A stretch of 28,211 nt of DNA from JBBQER01 sp052148155 (GTDB lineage Bacteria; Actinomycetota; Acidimicrobiia; IMCC26256; PALSA-610): contig JBKQIY010000095.1 in NCBI GenBank assembly GCA_052148155.1, positions 1-28,211 of the forward strand, in the 5' to 3' direction. Below, in pieces: positions 1-7,023 of this stretch (position 1 is the stretch's first letter; the number at the start of each line of letters is the position of its first letter). A program made the translations under genes and the position numbers. Below the pieces are notes generated by a model. That model was given only the letters and a program-made list of their open reading frames with translations, did no database searches and had not been told where the DNA came from.

Positions 1-1
1 G

Positions 2-235
2 ACCAGCTCGTCAACGCGTTCACACGCGTTCACACGCTCGCGTTACAAGCCTGACCGACCCCACACCCGCGAAGACCAGCCACCCGGCTTCGACGCGCTC
101 AAAAACCCGCACGTCACCCCACAACACGACCCCGACACGCTCACACACCCACCCGCCGCACGTCCCGAACATCCAAATCGCAGCCACGACCCCCGCGCGC
201 ACCCAACACCCGGATTACTGAAATATCTGGGCTAA
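2..235 (+). CDS. Possible 3' end of a gene entering from the left edge (unrecognised)
   Basis: A frame open from the window edge ends at TAA 233-235, and its third codon positions are mostly C or G. The product is polar and rich in Pro, His, Arg and Asp, and I recognise no family. A 10-bp unit (ACGCGTTCAC) is duplicated in tandem at 14-23 and 24-33. Because 10 is not a multiple of 3, the bases before it read well in a different frame (DQLVNAFT...). Removing one copy joins that start to RSRYKPDRP in a single frame. It may therefore be a real C-terminus, a gene broken by a slippage duplication, or chance. Confidence 0.25.
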   Translation, partial: TSSSTRSHAFTRSRYKPDRPHTREDQPPGFDALKNPHVTPQHDPDTLTHPPAARPEHPNRSHDPRAHPTPGLLKYLG

Positions 236-341
236 GAGACGGCCGCGACGAGCGCGCGGTCGCTTCAGACGCCGCTTGTCATTGCGCCGAAAACGTTGCG
301 CCCGGTACCGTGTGTAGGCGTCGAGAACGTGGGGTGGCCCG

Positions 342-944
342 ATGCGTGGGACGCGGGGATCCGTGCTGGTTGTCGTTCTGGCTTTCGTCGCGGCCGGGAT
401 AAGTCCTGTAGGTGCGGCGGGCAAGACCCAGCAATGCGACGGGCCCGCACCGACCATTCAGTCGGGTCGAGCGACTATCACCCCCGGCCTGAACGCGTTG
501 AGCCTGCCCCAACAGGTCGACATGAAGATCACCTTGTTTTCGTGTTCCCCGAACAGCTCCACGCGAGGCGCGGGGACCTTGAAGACCACGCTCATGCTCA
601 AGACCGGTCAGACCTGCGGACTGTTGACGCATCCGCACACACTCAGCGCGACCGCGACGATCACGTGGAAGGACGGCTTTACGTCCGTCTTGTCCCTCGC
701 GGTTGCGCTCAGCGGAAAGTCCCAGAACGTAAGCGCGGCCGGCAAGGTGACCCACGGACTCTTCAAGAATCATCCTGTGATCGGCCAGTTCCGCGACGAG
801 GACGTCGTCTCTCCGCACGGTGTCTCTCGCAACGGGTCGGGCATCGCGCAGGCATGTGCGAACCAGGCCGGACCGAAGATGTTCCGCCGGGTATCGATCA
901 CCGGGTTGACGTTTTACACGACGAAACCGTTCGTGATCGCCTAA
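342..944 (+). CDS. Secreted protein of unknown function
   Basis: The 200-residue product starts with a short basic segment (MRGTRG), a hydrophobic core at about residues 7-25 and an Ala-rich cleavage region (VGAAG), so it is probably exported by Sec. The mature part is rich in Ser, Thr and Gly, has alternating beta-type stretches (for example SATATITWKDG, SVLSLAVALSG) and four cysteines that could form disulphides. No catalytic motif or known family is visible. The ATG at 342 follows a G-rich stretch (GGGGTGG) at suitable spacing. The gene stands alone, upstream of a large membrane protein on the same strand. I cannot assign a function. Confidence 0.7.
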   Translation: MRGTRGSVLVVVLAFVAAGISPVGAAGKTQQCDGPAPTIQSGRATITPGLNALSLPQQVDMKITLFSCSPNSSTRGAGTLKTTLMLKTGQTCGLLTHPHTLSATATITWKDGFTSVLSLAVALSGKSQNVSAAGKVTHGLFKNHPVIGQFRDEDVVSPHGVSRNGSGIAQACANQAGPKMFRRVSITGLTFYTTKPFVIA

Positions 945-1221
945 CGCGCCGAACCTTCCGTGTGGCTGGCGCGTGACCGGTTCGGCCGTGGTTGCGATGG
1001 GCGTACGGCCGACGAGACCGGCCGTGCGACAGGCCGGGCGAACGACTCGCCGCACCGCGAGCACGGTCCTCTCCGATCGACGAAGTTCGGAGCGTCAATC
1101 GGGCTCGCGAACCGCAAGGATGGACGCCGCCGCGGTTGATCCGCAGCTCAGGTCGCTTGGGCGCGGATGCCACCGTAACGATCGCGTCGTGTTGGGCCGC
1201 GAATGTGGACCAAACTGGGTC

Positions 1222-2982
1222 GTGCTCACCTCGGAGGATAGACCGGCCGCCGAAACCGGGGTGACGGGACGTGACACCCGACTGGCTGCGAAAGCTCGTC
1301 CGGCGGAGGCACTCACGATCCTGGTCTTGCTCGCGGCTGCGTTCGTTGCGCGCCGTCACGTGTTACCCCATGACGGTTTGTTCGGTGACGACGCGTGGCA
1401 GGCCTTTGGCGCCGCCAAAGGTTCGCTACGCAACTTCATGACGGTCGGGTTTTCTGCTCCCGGCTTCACGGGTGCGCTGATGGTGTGGCACCGGCTGGTC
1501 CGCGCACCCGAGGCAATGGCAGACCTGGCGTTCGCGGCCGGTGTCGTCACACCAGCCGTGTTGTACGTCGCGCTCCGTCGTTTTGGGTTCGTCTGGTCGA
1601 TCAGTGTGCTCCTCAGCGCTGCCCTCGTGTCCGAGAGATTCAACATCATCTACTCCGGCCGAGTGAAGTCGTATGTGATCGACGCACTCATCGTTGTCGG
1701 GATCGTGGCGTTGCTCCCGCGCTTGACCCGTGTCCATTTCGGGAGACGTGCGGTCGGGCTGTGGGTCGTCGGGTCTTTCGTCGTCGGATTTTTCAGTCCG
1801 TTCGCGTTGATCGCGGCGGGCGTCGCCGGTGTCATGCTCGTCCTGTGCCCGAACGACGACCGCGCGATGCGCGTGTTCGCCGTCGCGGGACAGTTCACGC
1901 TCGCGCTCGGGCTCTCGCTGGCCGTGCGCAGGACGTACAACGTGCGCGCCCTTCAGATCTGGTGGAAGGTCAAGCAGCAGGGCTTTATCGGCTTTGACAC
2001 CAATCCGCTGGGCCTCGTCTCGAGCATTGCGACCCATCTGCGCCGCGTCGCGGCGGTGTTTTCCGGCGGGCCGACATGGTGGGCTGCGCTGATCCTCACC
2101 GTCGCGCTCGTCGCCCTGGTCGCCGATGCGTTCGTTCGCCCCGGGTCGGTGTGGGCTATACGGGCCCGGTACCTGCTCCTCCTCCTGGTCGCCGCTATCG
2201 CCGCGAGCGTCGTCAGCGTGCTCCCGTTCGGCCCGACCGCGGCCGGAGGGGGCGCACGACTGTCGGTGTGGCTCGTTCCGATCTTCGCGATCGGTGCCGC
2301 GAGCGCGTTGCGATACCTGCGCGCCGCGCTCACTGACCGTCAGGCTCTGCGCGTCGCGTTCGACGTCGTCGCGGTTGCGGTGTCCGTACTTCTCGTCGTT
2401 GGTGCGTCTGGCGGCGGACCGTCGTATCCGGCCGCCGGATCCAGGTCCGCGACCCGGTTCATCGAAACGGCACTCAAGCCGAATGATGCCGTGTTCATCG
2501 AGGTATCAGCCGGCCAGTACCCCTACGCGGTCGTGTCTCGTCTCGATCCGGTCGTGGAGCCAACACCCAGAAAGAAGATCGCCTTCGTACCCGAGTTCCG
2601 CGACCGACGCATCCATTACATCGGCTTCACCGGCCGCCTCGGCGAGACACTGATCCTCACGGCCGCCTCCGACGCCCACCACAAGTCGGACATCCCACGT
2701 GCGGTCGGGCGCGCCGATCGCGTCTTTCTCTACTTCGAGGACCTCAATACCATCCCTGCGCGCGGCCCCGACACCTTCGCCGCGCTGCTCCGCCGACTCG
2801 GCTTCAGACTGGACCGCGACGAACGGTTCGGCCACTGGCAGGTGATCGTCTGGGAACGGTCACGAGCTCACGAGCTGAGTCCGACCTCACCAACATCGCT
2901 CGGAATCTCGAACGCGCTCTTCGCGCCGGAGGCGACCAGCAACTCGGCAGATCCCTCGCAATCATCGCCGACGAATTCGTGA
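1222..2982 (+). CDS. Polytopic membrane protein, GT-C glycosyltransferase-like
   Basis: The product is an integral membrane protein with about ten hydrophobic segments, starting at ALTILVLLAAAFVA and running to about residue 420, followed by a soluble C-terminal part of roughly 150 residues, probably outside the membrane. An early loop has the acidic GLFGDDAWQAF, which resembles the first-loop acidic motif of GT-C enzymes such as PMT/ArnT-like proteins that use polyprenyl-phosphate sugars. The open frame extends back to GTG 973, but residues from that part are Arg/Ser-rich and unlike a protein start. GTG 1222 and GTG 1261 are both plausible and neither has a good ribosome-binding site. Transfer of a sugar to an envelope substrate is inferred from topology, not from a diagnostic motif. 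Confidence 0.75.
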   Translation: MLTSEDRPAAETGVTGRDTRLAAKARPAEALTILVLLAAAFVARRHVLPHDGLFGDDAWQAFGAAKGSLRNFMTVGFSAPGFTGALMVWHRLVRAPEAMADLAFAAGVVTPAVLYVALRRFGFVWSISVLLSAALVSERFNIIYSGRVKSYVIDALIVVGIVALLPRLTRVHFGRRAVGLWVVGSFVVGFFSPFALIAAGVAGVMLVLCPNDDRAMRVFAVAGQFTLALGLSLAVRRTYNVRALQIWWKVKQQGFIGFDTNPLGLVSSIATHLRRVAAVFSGGPTWWAALILTVALVALVADAFVRPGSVWAIRARYLLLLLVAAIAASVVSVLPFGPTAAGGGARLSVWLVPIFAIGAASALRYLRAALTDRQALRVAFDVVAVAVSVLLVVGASGGGPSYPAAGSRSATRFIETALKPNDAVFIEVSAGQYPYAVVSRLDPVVEPTPRKKIAFVPEFRDRRIHYIGFTGRLGETLILTAASDAHHKSDIPRAVGRADRVFLYFEDLNTIPARGPDTFAALLRRLGFRLDRDERFGHWQVIVWERSRAHELSPTSPTSLGISNALFAPEATSNSADPSQSSPTNS

Positions 2983-3280
2983 CCTGATCCAGCGGTTCGG
3001 TCGGGGCGCATCGAAGCTGTCGCGTTCGGGCGAGACGTTGGCACGTCGTCGTCGATGCATTCGTCCGAGTCGTCGAAGCTCCAAGCGCCGCCTGGTCGAC
3101 GTGCCATGGCCGCTGATCACGACCCGGGACACGTGAACCCGTCTGTGTTCATGGGCCCGTCTGAACGTCGGAAGGGCCGCGACGCGCGCGACGTTGCCGG
3201 CTCCCGACTTCGGCAAGCACACGTAGGGATTCTCCAGGTTCGACGCTTCCGGTGTTGCGCCGATTAGGTTGGTACGTTCG
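2983..3280. other. Intergenic stretch, nothing recognised
   Basis: About 300 bases separate two same-strand genes. Short frames on both strands are Arg/Ser-rich and look like shadows. I see no tRNA, strong terminator or repeat. Confidence 0.4.
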
Positions 3281-4987
3281 ATGCGACGACGGGCACGTTC
3301 GGGGGAACAGACGACGCGCGACGACGTGCGCGACCAGCGTCGGACCGCGGCACTCTTCATGGTCGTCGCGCTGGTCGTCGCGGGCGTGGTCCAAGGATCG
3401 TCGTCGCTGTTGGCGCGGGACTCAACCGCGTCGACACCGGTACGACAAGTTGCCGTTACGCGCCCGACCGATCCGCCGCGGGCGCGACCGACAACTCGCG
3501 TTCGGGTCGTCGACGCAACATCGATCGGGCCCGACGGCGTTCGCGCCAGTTGGGTGCAGCAGGAAAACGCGCGGCCCGGCACCAACGGATGGGAGATCGC
3601 GCCCGGCGCCGCCGCTGGTATCGAAGGGTTCGCCGACCACAGCTACGCCGCGGACGGCGACACGGTTCGCTTGTACGTATCGACCGAAGCGCCGACGTTC
3701 CACATCGACGCGTTCCGGATGGGTTTCTACGGTGGTGTGGGAGCCCGAGAGGTGTGGCAGTCGCCCGAGATCGCGGGGACGGTCCAGCCGGGCTGCGCGG
3801 TGACCGGCCTCACGAACATGGTGTCGTGCGACAACTGGACGCCTTCGATCGACCTCGCACTGACCGCCGCGTTCGTGCCGGGCGACTATCTGTTCAAACT
3901 CGAAGGAGACCACGGTCAGCAGAGCTACATCCCGCTCACGGTCTGGGACCCGAACAGCCGCGCCGCGTACGTCATCAAGAACGACATCTTCACCTGGCAG
4001 GCATGGAACAACTTCGGCGGCTATGACTTCTACGCGGGCAAAGGCGACTGCCCGACCGACGCGTACCCGATCTGCAGCCGAGCCCGTGTCGTGTCCTTCG
4101 ACCGTCCGTACGCCTACGGTGACGGCTCCGGCGACTTCCTCGGCAACGAGTACCCACTGATCCGATTCGCCGAACAGCACGGCCTCGACGTCACATACGC
4201 GACCGACCTAACCATCCAGCAACATCCGAGCTATCTCCTCGACCACAAGGCGCTCCTGTCACTCGGCCACGACGAATGCTGGTCCTTGTACGAACGCGTC
4301 GCGGTCGAATCGGCGGCCGCTCGCGGCGTCAACGTCGCGTTCTTCGCGGCCAGTCCGATCCTGCGACATGTTCGCCTCCAGCCCTCCCCTCTCGGGCCCG
4401 AACGTGAGGAGGTCGACTATCGTGACGCACAAGAGGATCCGCTCGATCATGATGACGCCGGCAATGTGCTGGACGTGACCGCCAATACGTGGTCGTCCCC
4501 GCCTGCGAACTGGTCGGCCGACGGATTCGTCGGCGAAACCTACGCGGGATACATCGAGCCCGGCGCCCGACCCGAGGACTTCGTCGTCGCCGACGCTTCG
4601 GCGTGGATTTACCGCAATACCGGTCTGCACAACGGATCGACTATTCCGGGTCTTTTGGCCTCAGACTTCGACCAGTTCGAACCAAACGTGCATGCGGACA
4701 GCGAACAAATCCTCGGACACTCACCGATTTCGCTCCGCGACGCCCAGAGCACAATGGGCGCGGAACGCGGATCCGTCTATTCCGACATGACCTATCGGGT
4801 TCAGTCGCCAAACGGTGCTGGGATCTTCGACAGCGGCACGAACAACTGGATCCCCGCGCTCGACCCCTGTTCGACCTGTTCGTTCCAAGCGGTTGCAACC
4901 ATGACCGGCAATCTCCTGTGGCTCTTCGGTCAAGGACCTGCAGGCCACATACAACCCGCCACCTCCAACTGGCAAGAGTTCTACTGA
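3281..4987 (+). CDS. Membrane-anchored N,N-dimethylformamidase beta-subunit-like protein
   Basis: The 568-residue protein has a cytoplasmic Arg-rich N-terminus, one hydrophobic segment (about residues 22-40, ALFMVVALVVAGVV) that is a signal anchor or signal peptide, and a long extracytoplasmic domain. The domain carries the pattern of the DMFase large-subunit C-terminal family: GDTVRLYVST, a beta-sandwich ending in GDYLFKLEG, then YVIKNDIFTWQAWNNFGGYDFY, DRPYAYGDGSGDFLGNEYPLIRF, YATDLTIQQHPSYL and LSLGHDECWS. Many actinobacteria have exported relatives of unknown substrate. True DMFase hydrolyses dimethylformamide with a small alpha subunit, and none is encoded here, so amidase activity is not established. 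ATG 3281 is preferred to the in-frame TTG 3269. Confidence 0.82.
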   Translation: MRRRARSGEQTTRDDVRDQRRTAALFMVVALVVAGVVQGSSSLLARDSTASTPVRQVAVTRPTDPPRARPTTRVRVVDATSIGPDGVRASWVQQENARPGTNGWEIAPGAAAGIEGFADHSYAADGDTVRLYVSTEAPTFHIDAFRMGFYGGVGAREVWQSPEIAGTVQPGCAVTGLTNMVSCDNWTPSIDLALTAAFVPGDYLFKLEGDHGQQSYIPLTVWDPNSRAAYVIKNDIFTWQAWNNFGGYDFYAGKGDCPTDAYPICSRARVVSFDRPYAYGDGSGDFLGNEYPLIRFAEQHGLDVTYATDLTIQQHPSYLLDHKALLSLGHDECWSLYERVAVESAAARGVNVAFFAASPILRHVRLQPSPLGPEREEVDYRDAQEDPLDHDDAGNVLDVTANTWSSPPANWSADGFVGETYAGYIEPGARPEDFVVADASAWIYRNTGLHNGSTIPGLLASDFDQFEPNVHADSEQILGHSPISLRDAQSTMGAERGSVYSDMTYRVQSPNGAGIFDSGTNNWIPALDPCSTCSFQAVATMTGNLLWLFGQGPAGHIQPATSNWQEFY

Positions 4988-5169
4988 CCGGTCGGGTCGA
5001 GGTGGCATTTCTTTTCGCGACTGGGCCGAGACCCGGCACGCTTCGGGGGTGGTTCGACCTGAAACGTTCGCCGAAATCCGAAGTGTCATGAATCGTCGTG
5101 CCGTTCCGGCAACCGATGTCGTGCCTGCGACATGCTCGGCAACTGCGATTCCGTCGGTGATTCGTCGCG

Positions 5170-6075
5170 CTAGACCAGCTCATCGATCGTGATCGCGAGT
5201 TGTGTGGTGTCGCAGTTGGCATTGTCGTCGGGGCCGGGATTGACGATGAAGTACAACGACTGGCCTTTGGCGACATGCTGGGTCATCGGTGGCAGCGACG
5301 CGGCGTTGTTGTTCGTGAGCCGTACCGCGATGAGCTGCGTTGTCCCGAGGTCGACGAAATAGTAGACGCCGTCACCGCACGTCCCGCCGAGACTGGCTAC
5401 CGCGTCCTCGCTGATGTTGACGTTCCCGTTGAACGGACTGGTCCAGGCAACAACGGCGCTATGACTCGCATCCGGTTCGAGGAAGGCTGCATAACCGGGG
5501 ATCGATGCTGCACACAGCGAGATCGGGGCGCCAACAACGTTGACGCCGACCGCGGGGACATTGGGGCAGTCTCGGCTGCTGTCATGCCACGCGGAAATTC
5601 CGTTGGAGCCGAACGTCGACGAGTACGCCGGGAGCAACGGATAGTCGCCGTCGCGGCTGAGCGTTGCGCCCTCGCGCAGGCTCCAAACTGGGGTGCCGCC
5701 CCGGTAGCTCGGGAACGGATTCAGGTTGGGATGGGTGCGGAAATCCAATGCGAGCTTCCACCGCATCGCGATGCCCGGCAGGTAGGTCGGCGGCGTCGTT
5801 GGAGCGGGTGTCGTCACCGGAGTTCCGTCCGGATTGGTCACCGGGACCCCTCCCGGTGTCGTGACAGGAATCCCTGTGGCGGTCGTCGGCGATCCCGGTC
5901 TCGACGTCGAAGACCCCCGCGCGGTGGTCGCCGAGCCGGGCGGCACTGTCGGAATCGCCGTCGTCGGAAACACCGTCGTCGAAGATTGACCGTTGTGATG
6001 AGACGAAGAACAGCCCGCGGCGAGCAGCGCGAGCGACGCTGCGATCGCCGTGCCGCGAACCAGATGTCCTCTCAT
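5170..6075 (-). CDS. Lipoprotein with Thr/Pro-rich linker and beta-sandwich C-terminal module
   Basis: The 301-residue product has a lipobox LAAGC with the lipidated Cys at residue 22. A Ser/Thr/Pro/Gly linker (about 31-98) contains near-repeats of the type PVTTPGG, PVTNPDG, PVTTPAP. From about residue 125 the domain reads WSLREG, YPLLPAYSS, AVVAWTSPFNGNVNIS, GDGVYYFV and QSLYFIVNPGPDDNANCD. This pattern resembles jelly-roll carbohydrate-binding modules attached to many exported bacterial proteins. I infer a surface-anchored binding protein; no enzyme motif is present. The open frame runs upstream to 6276, but ATG 6075 directly precedes the signal peptide. It converges on the DMFase-like gene. 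Confidence 0.78.
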   Translation of the reverse strand: MRGHLVRGTAIAASLALLAAGCSSSHHNGQSSTTVFPTTAIPTVPPGSATTARGSSTSRPGSPTTATGIPVTTPGGVPVTNPDGTPVTTPAPTTPPTYLPGIAMRWKLALDFRTHPNLNPFPSYRGGTPVWSLREGATLSRDGDYPLLPAYSSTFGSNGISAWHDSSRDCPNVPAVGVNVVGAPISLCAASIPGYAAFLEPDASHSAVVAWTSPFNGNVNISEDAVASLGGTCGDGVYYFVDLGTTQLIAVRLTNNNAASLPPMTQHVAKGQSLYFIVNPGPDDNANCDTTQLAITIDELV

Positions 6076-6268
6076 ACGGTCAGACGTTACGGCCATCGCG
6101 CTCGATCGCCGTCGCGAGAAGCTTCCGAATGTCGGCACTGAGTCTGCAATCGACCGGGAACCGTTCCTCAGCAGCGGTGGAGCTGGCGATATCATCCGCG
6201 CCTGGTCTAGGTGCCGAGCGGGCTCGGGAGCACTAGAGAACAACGATGATGTCTCCGGCTCCGCGAAG

Positions 6269-6277
6269 TTGTCCACA
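6269..6277 (+). other. Single DnaA-box-like 9-mer (TTGTCCACA)
   Basis: TTGTCCACA equals the actinobacterial DnaA-box consensus. Only one copy is seen and no origin genes (dnaA, dnaN) are near, so this is not an origin. It lies four bases before the palindrome at 6282-6301. A chance match is possible. Confidence 0.3.
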
Positions 6278-6281
6278 GATA

Positions 6282-6301
6282 AACGCGCTGGTCAGCGCGT
6301 T
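6282..6301. repeat. Palindrome with 9-bp arms, possible operator
   Basis: AACGCGCTG is followed by GT and then CAGCGCGTT, a perfect 9-bp inverted repeat with a 2-base spacer. The short spacer and lack of a T-run fit a dimeric repressor site better than a terminator. It lies about 200 bases upstream of the lipoprotein start on the minus strand. No regulator gene is adjacent. Confidence 0.5.
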
Positions 6302-6613
6302 ACACATGGCGCAGAAATCGATGACTTCAGCACGCTTCTATGGGACAATTGTGCTCCGTCCTGTCTGGCCCCGAACCTTGGACGCCTCGGGCGGGAGATC
6401 CCAGCCCCTGTCCGTCGGTCGACGACGCACCTCGACGGCGCCGCAACTGACCTGATGCCTGCCGTCCGTCGATTGGGTACCGGCGACCGGCGTGGCAGAT
6501 GGCCCGACCGGGTCGCACACTCGGGCACATGGCCTGGACGAGCCGGGCCGGTTCGACCGGCCTCGCCGACGCTGCGCGCCGGTGCGGCTGCGTCGGCTCG
6601 ACGTCGTCGATCC

Positions 6614-6649
6614 GACGTCATGAACGACGTCATGAACGACGTCCTGAGC
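6614..6649. repeat. 12-bp tandem repeat, three copies
   Basis: GACGTCATGAAC occurs at 6614-6625 and 6626-6637. A third copy, GACGTCCTGAGC with two changes, is at 6638-6649. Each unit contains the palindrome GACGTC. The repeat lies in DNA without a recognised gene. Confidence 0.7.
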
Positions 6650-7023
6650 GCGCACGCCGACATGGTCTGCCCTACATCCTTTCGCACACCACCCATTTGA
6701 TCCGCCACCCGGATCGGGGAATACGCACGTAGCCTGCATCGAAGCGGGCGCCGGACGGCCGTCAGTCATCTTCGCAATGTTGTCGGTACCGGCAGACGAT
6801 CGCGATGATGTCGCGGTTTGCGACGCTGCGGTATCGGACGCTGACAGCGGGCAGATTCGCTGCGTGTCCGCCGCCGTGCGTCTCAGCCGCGCGCGCAGTC
6901 GCGCAGCATGCCGCATCGGTCCTCGCGCTCACGTCGAGCCAAGACCGCGGCCGCTATCGCGTTCGTCGAGCTCACGTACGTTGAGCGGGAACAGATCAGC
7001 CTGCTCCGTTGCCGCGACTGGTC

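Larger units (their letters stand above)
6076..7023. other. Long stretch without a recognisable gene
   Basis: About 950 bases lie between the lipoprotein start and the end of the next membrane-protein gene. Several frames are open on both strands but all have shadow-like composition. It holds a DnaA-box-like 9-mer, a strong palindrome and a three-copy 12-bp repeat, listed separately. A short + frame near 6968-7036 reads ELTYVEREQISLLRCRDWSQ, faintly like the N-terminus of IS30-type transposases. Decayed coding DNA is likely but unproven. Confidence 0.4.

Noticed and set aside
279..1064. Long minus-strand open frame opposite the first secreted protein
   Set aside because: It is Arg-rich, lacks any motif, and mirrors the G+C-biased codons of the plus-strand gene, which has a signal peptide and a ribosome-binding site.
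6269..6301. Replication origin
   Set aside because: There is only one DnaA-box-like site, no AT-rich unwinding region, and no dnaA, dnaN or other origin genes.
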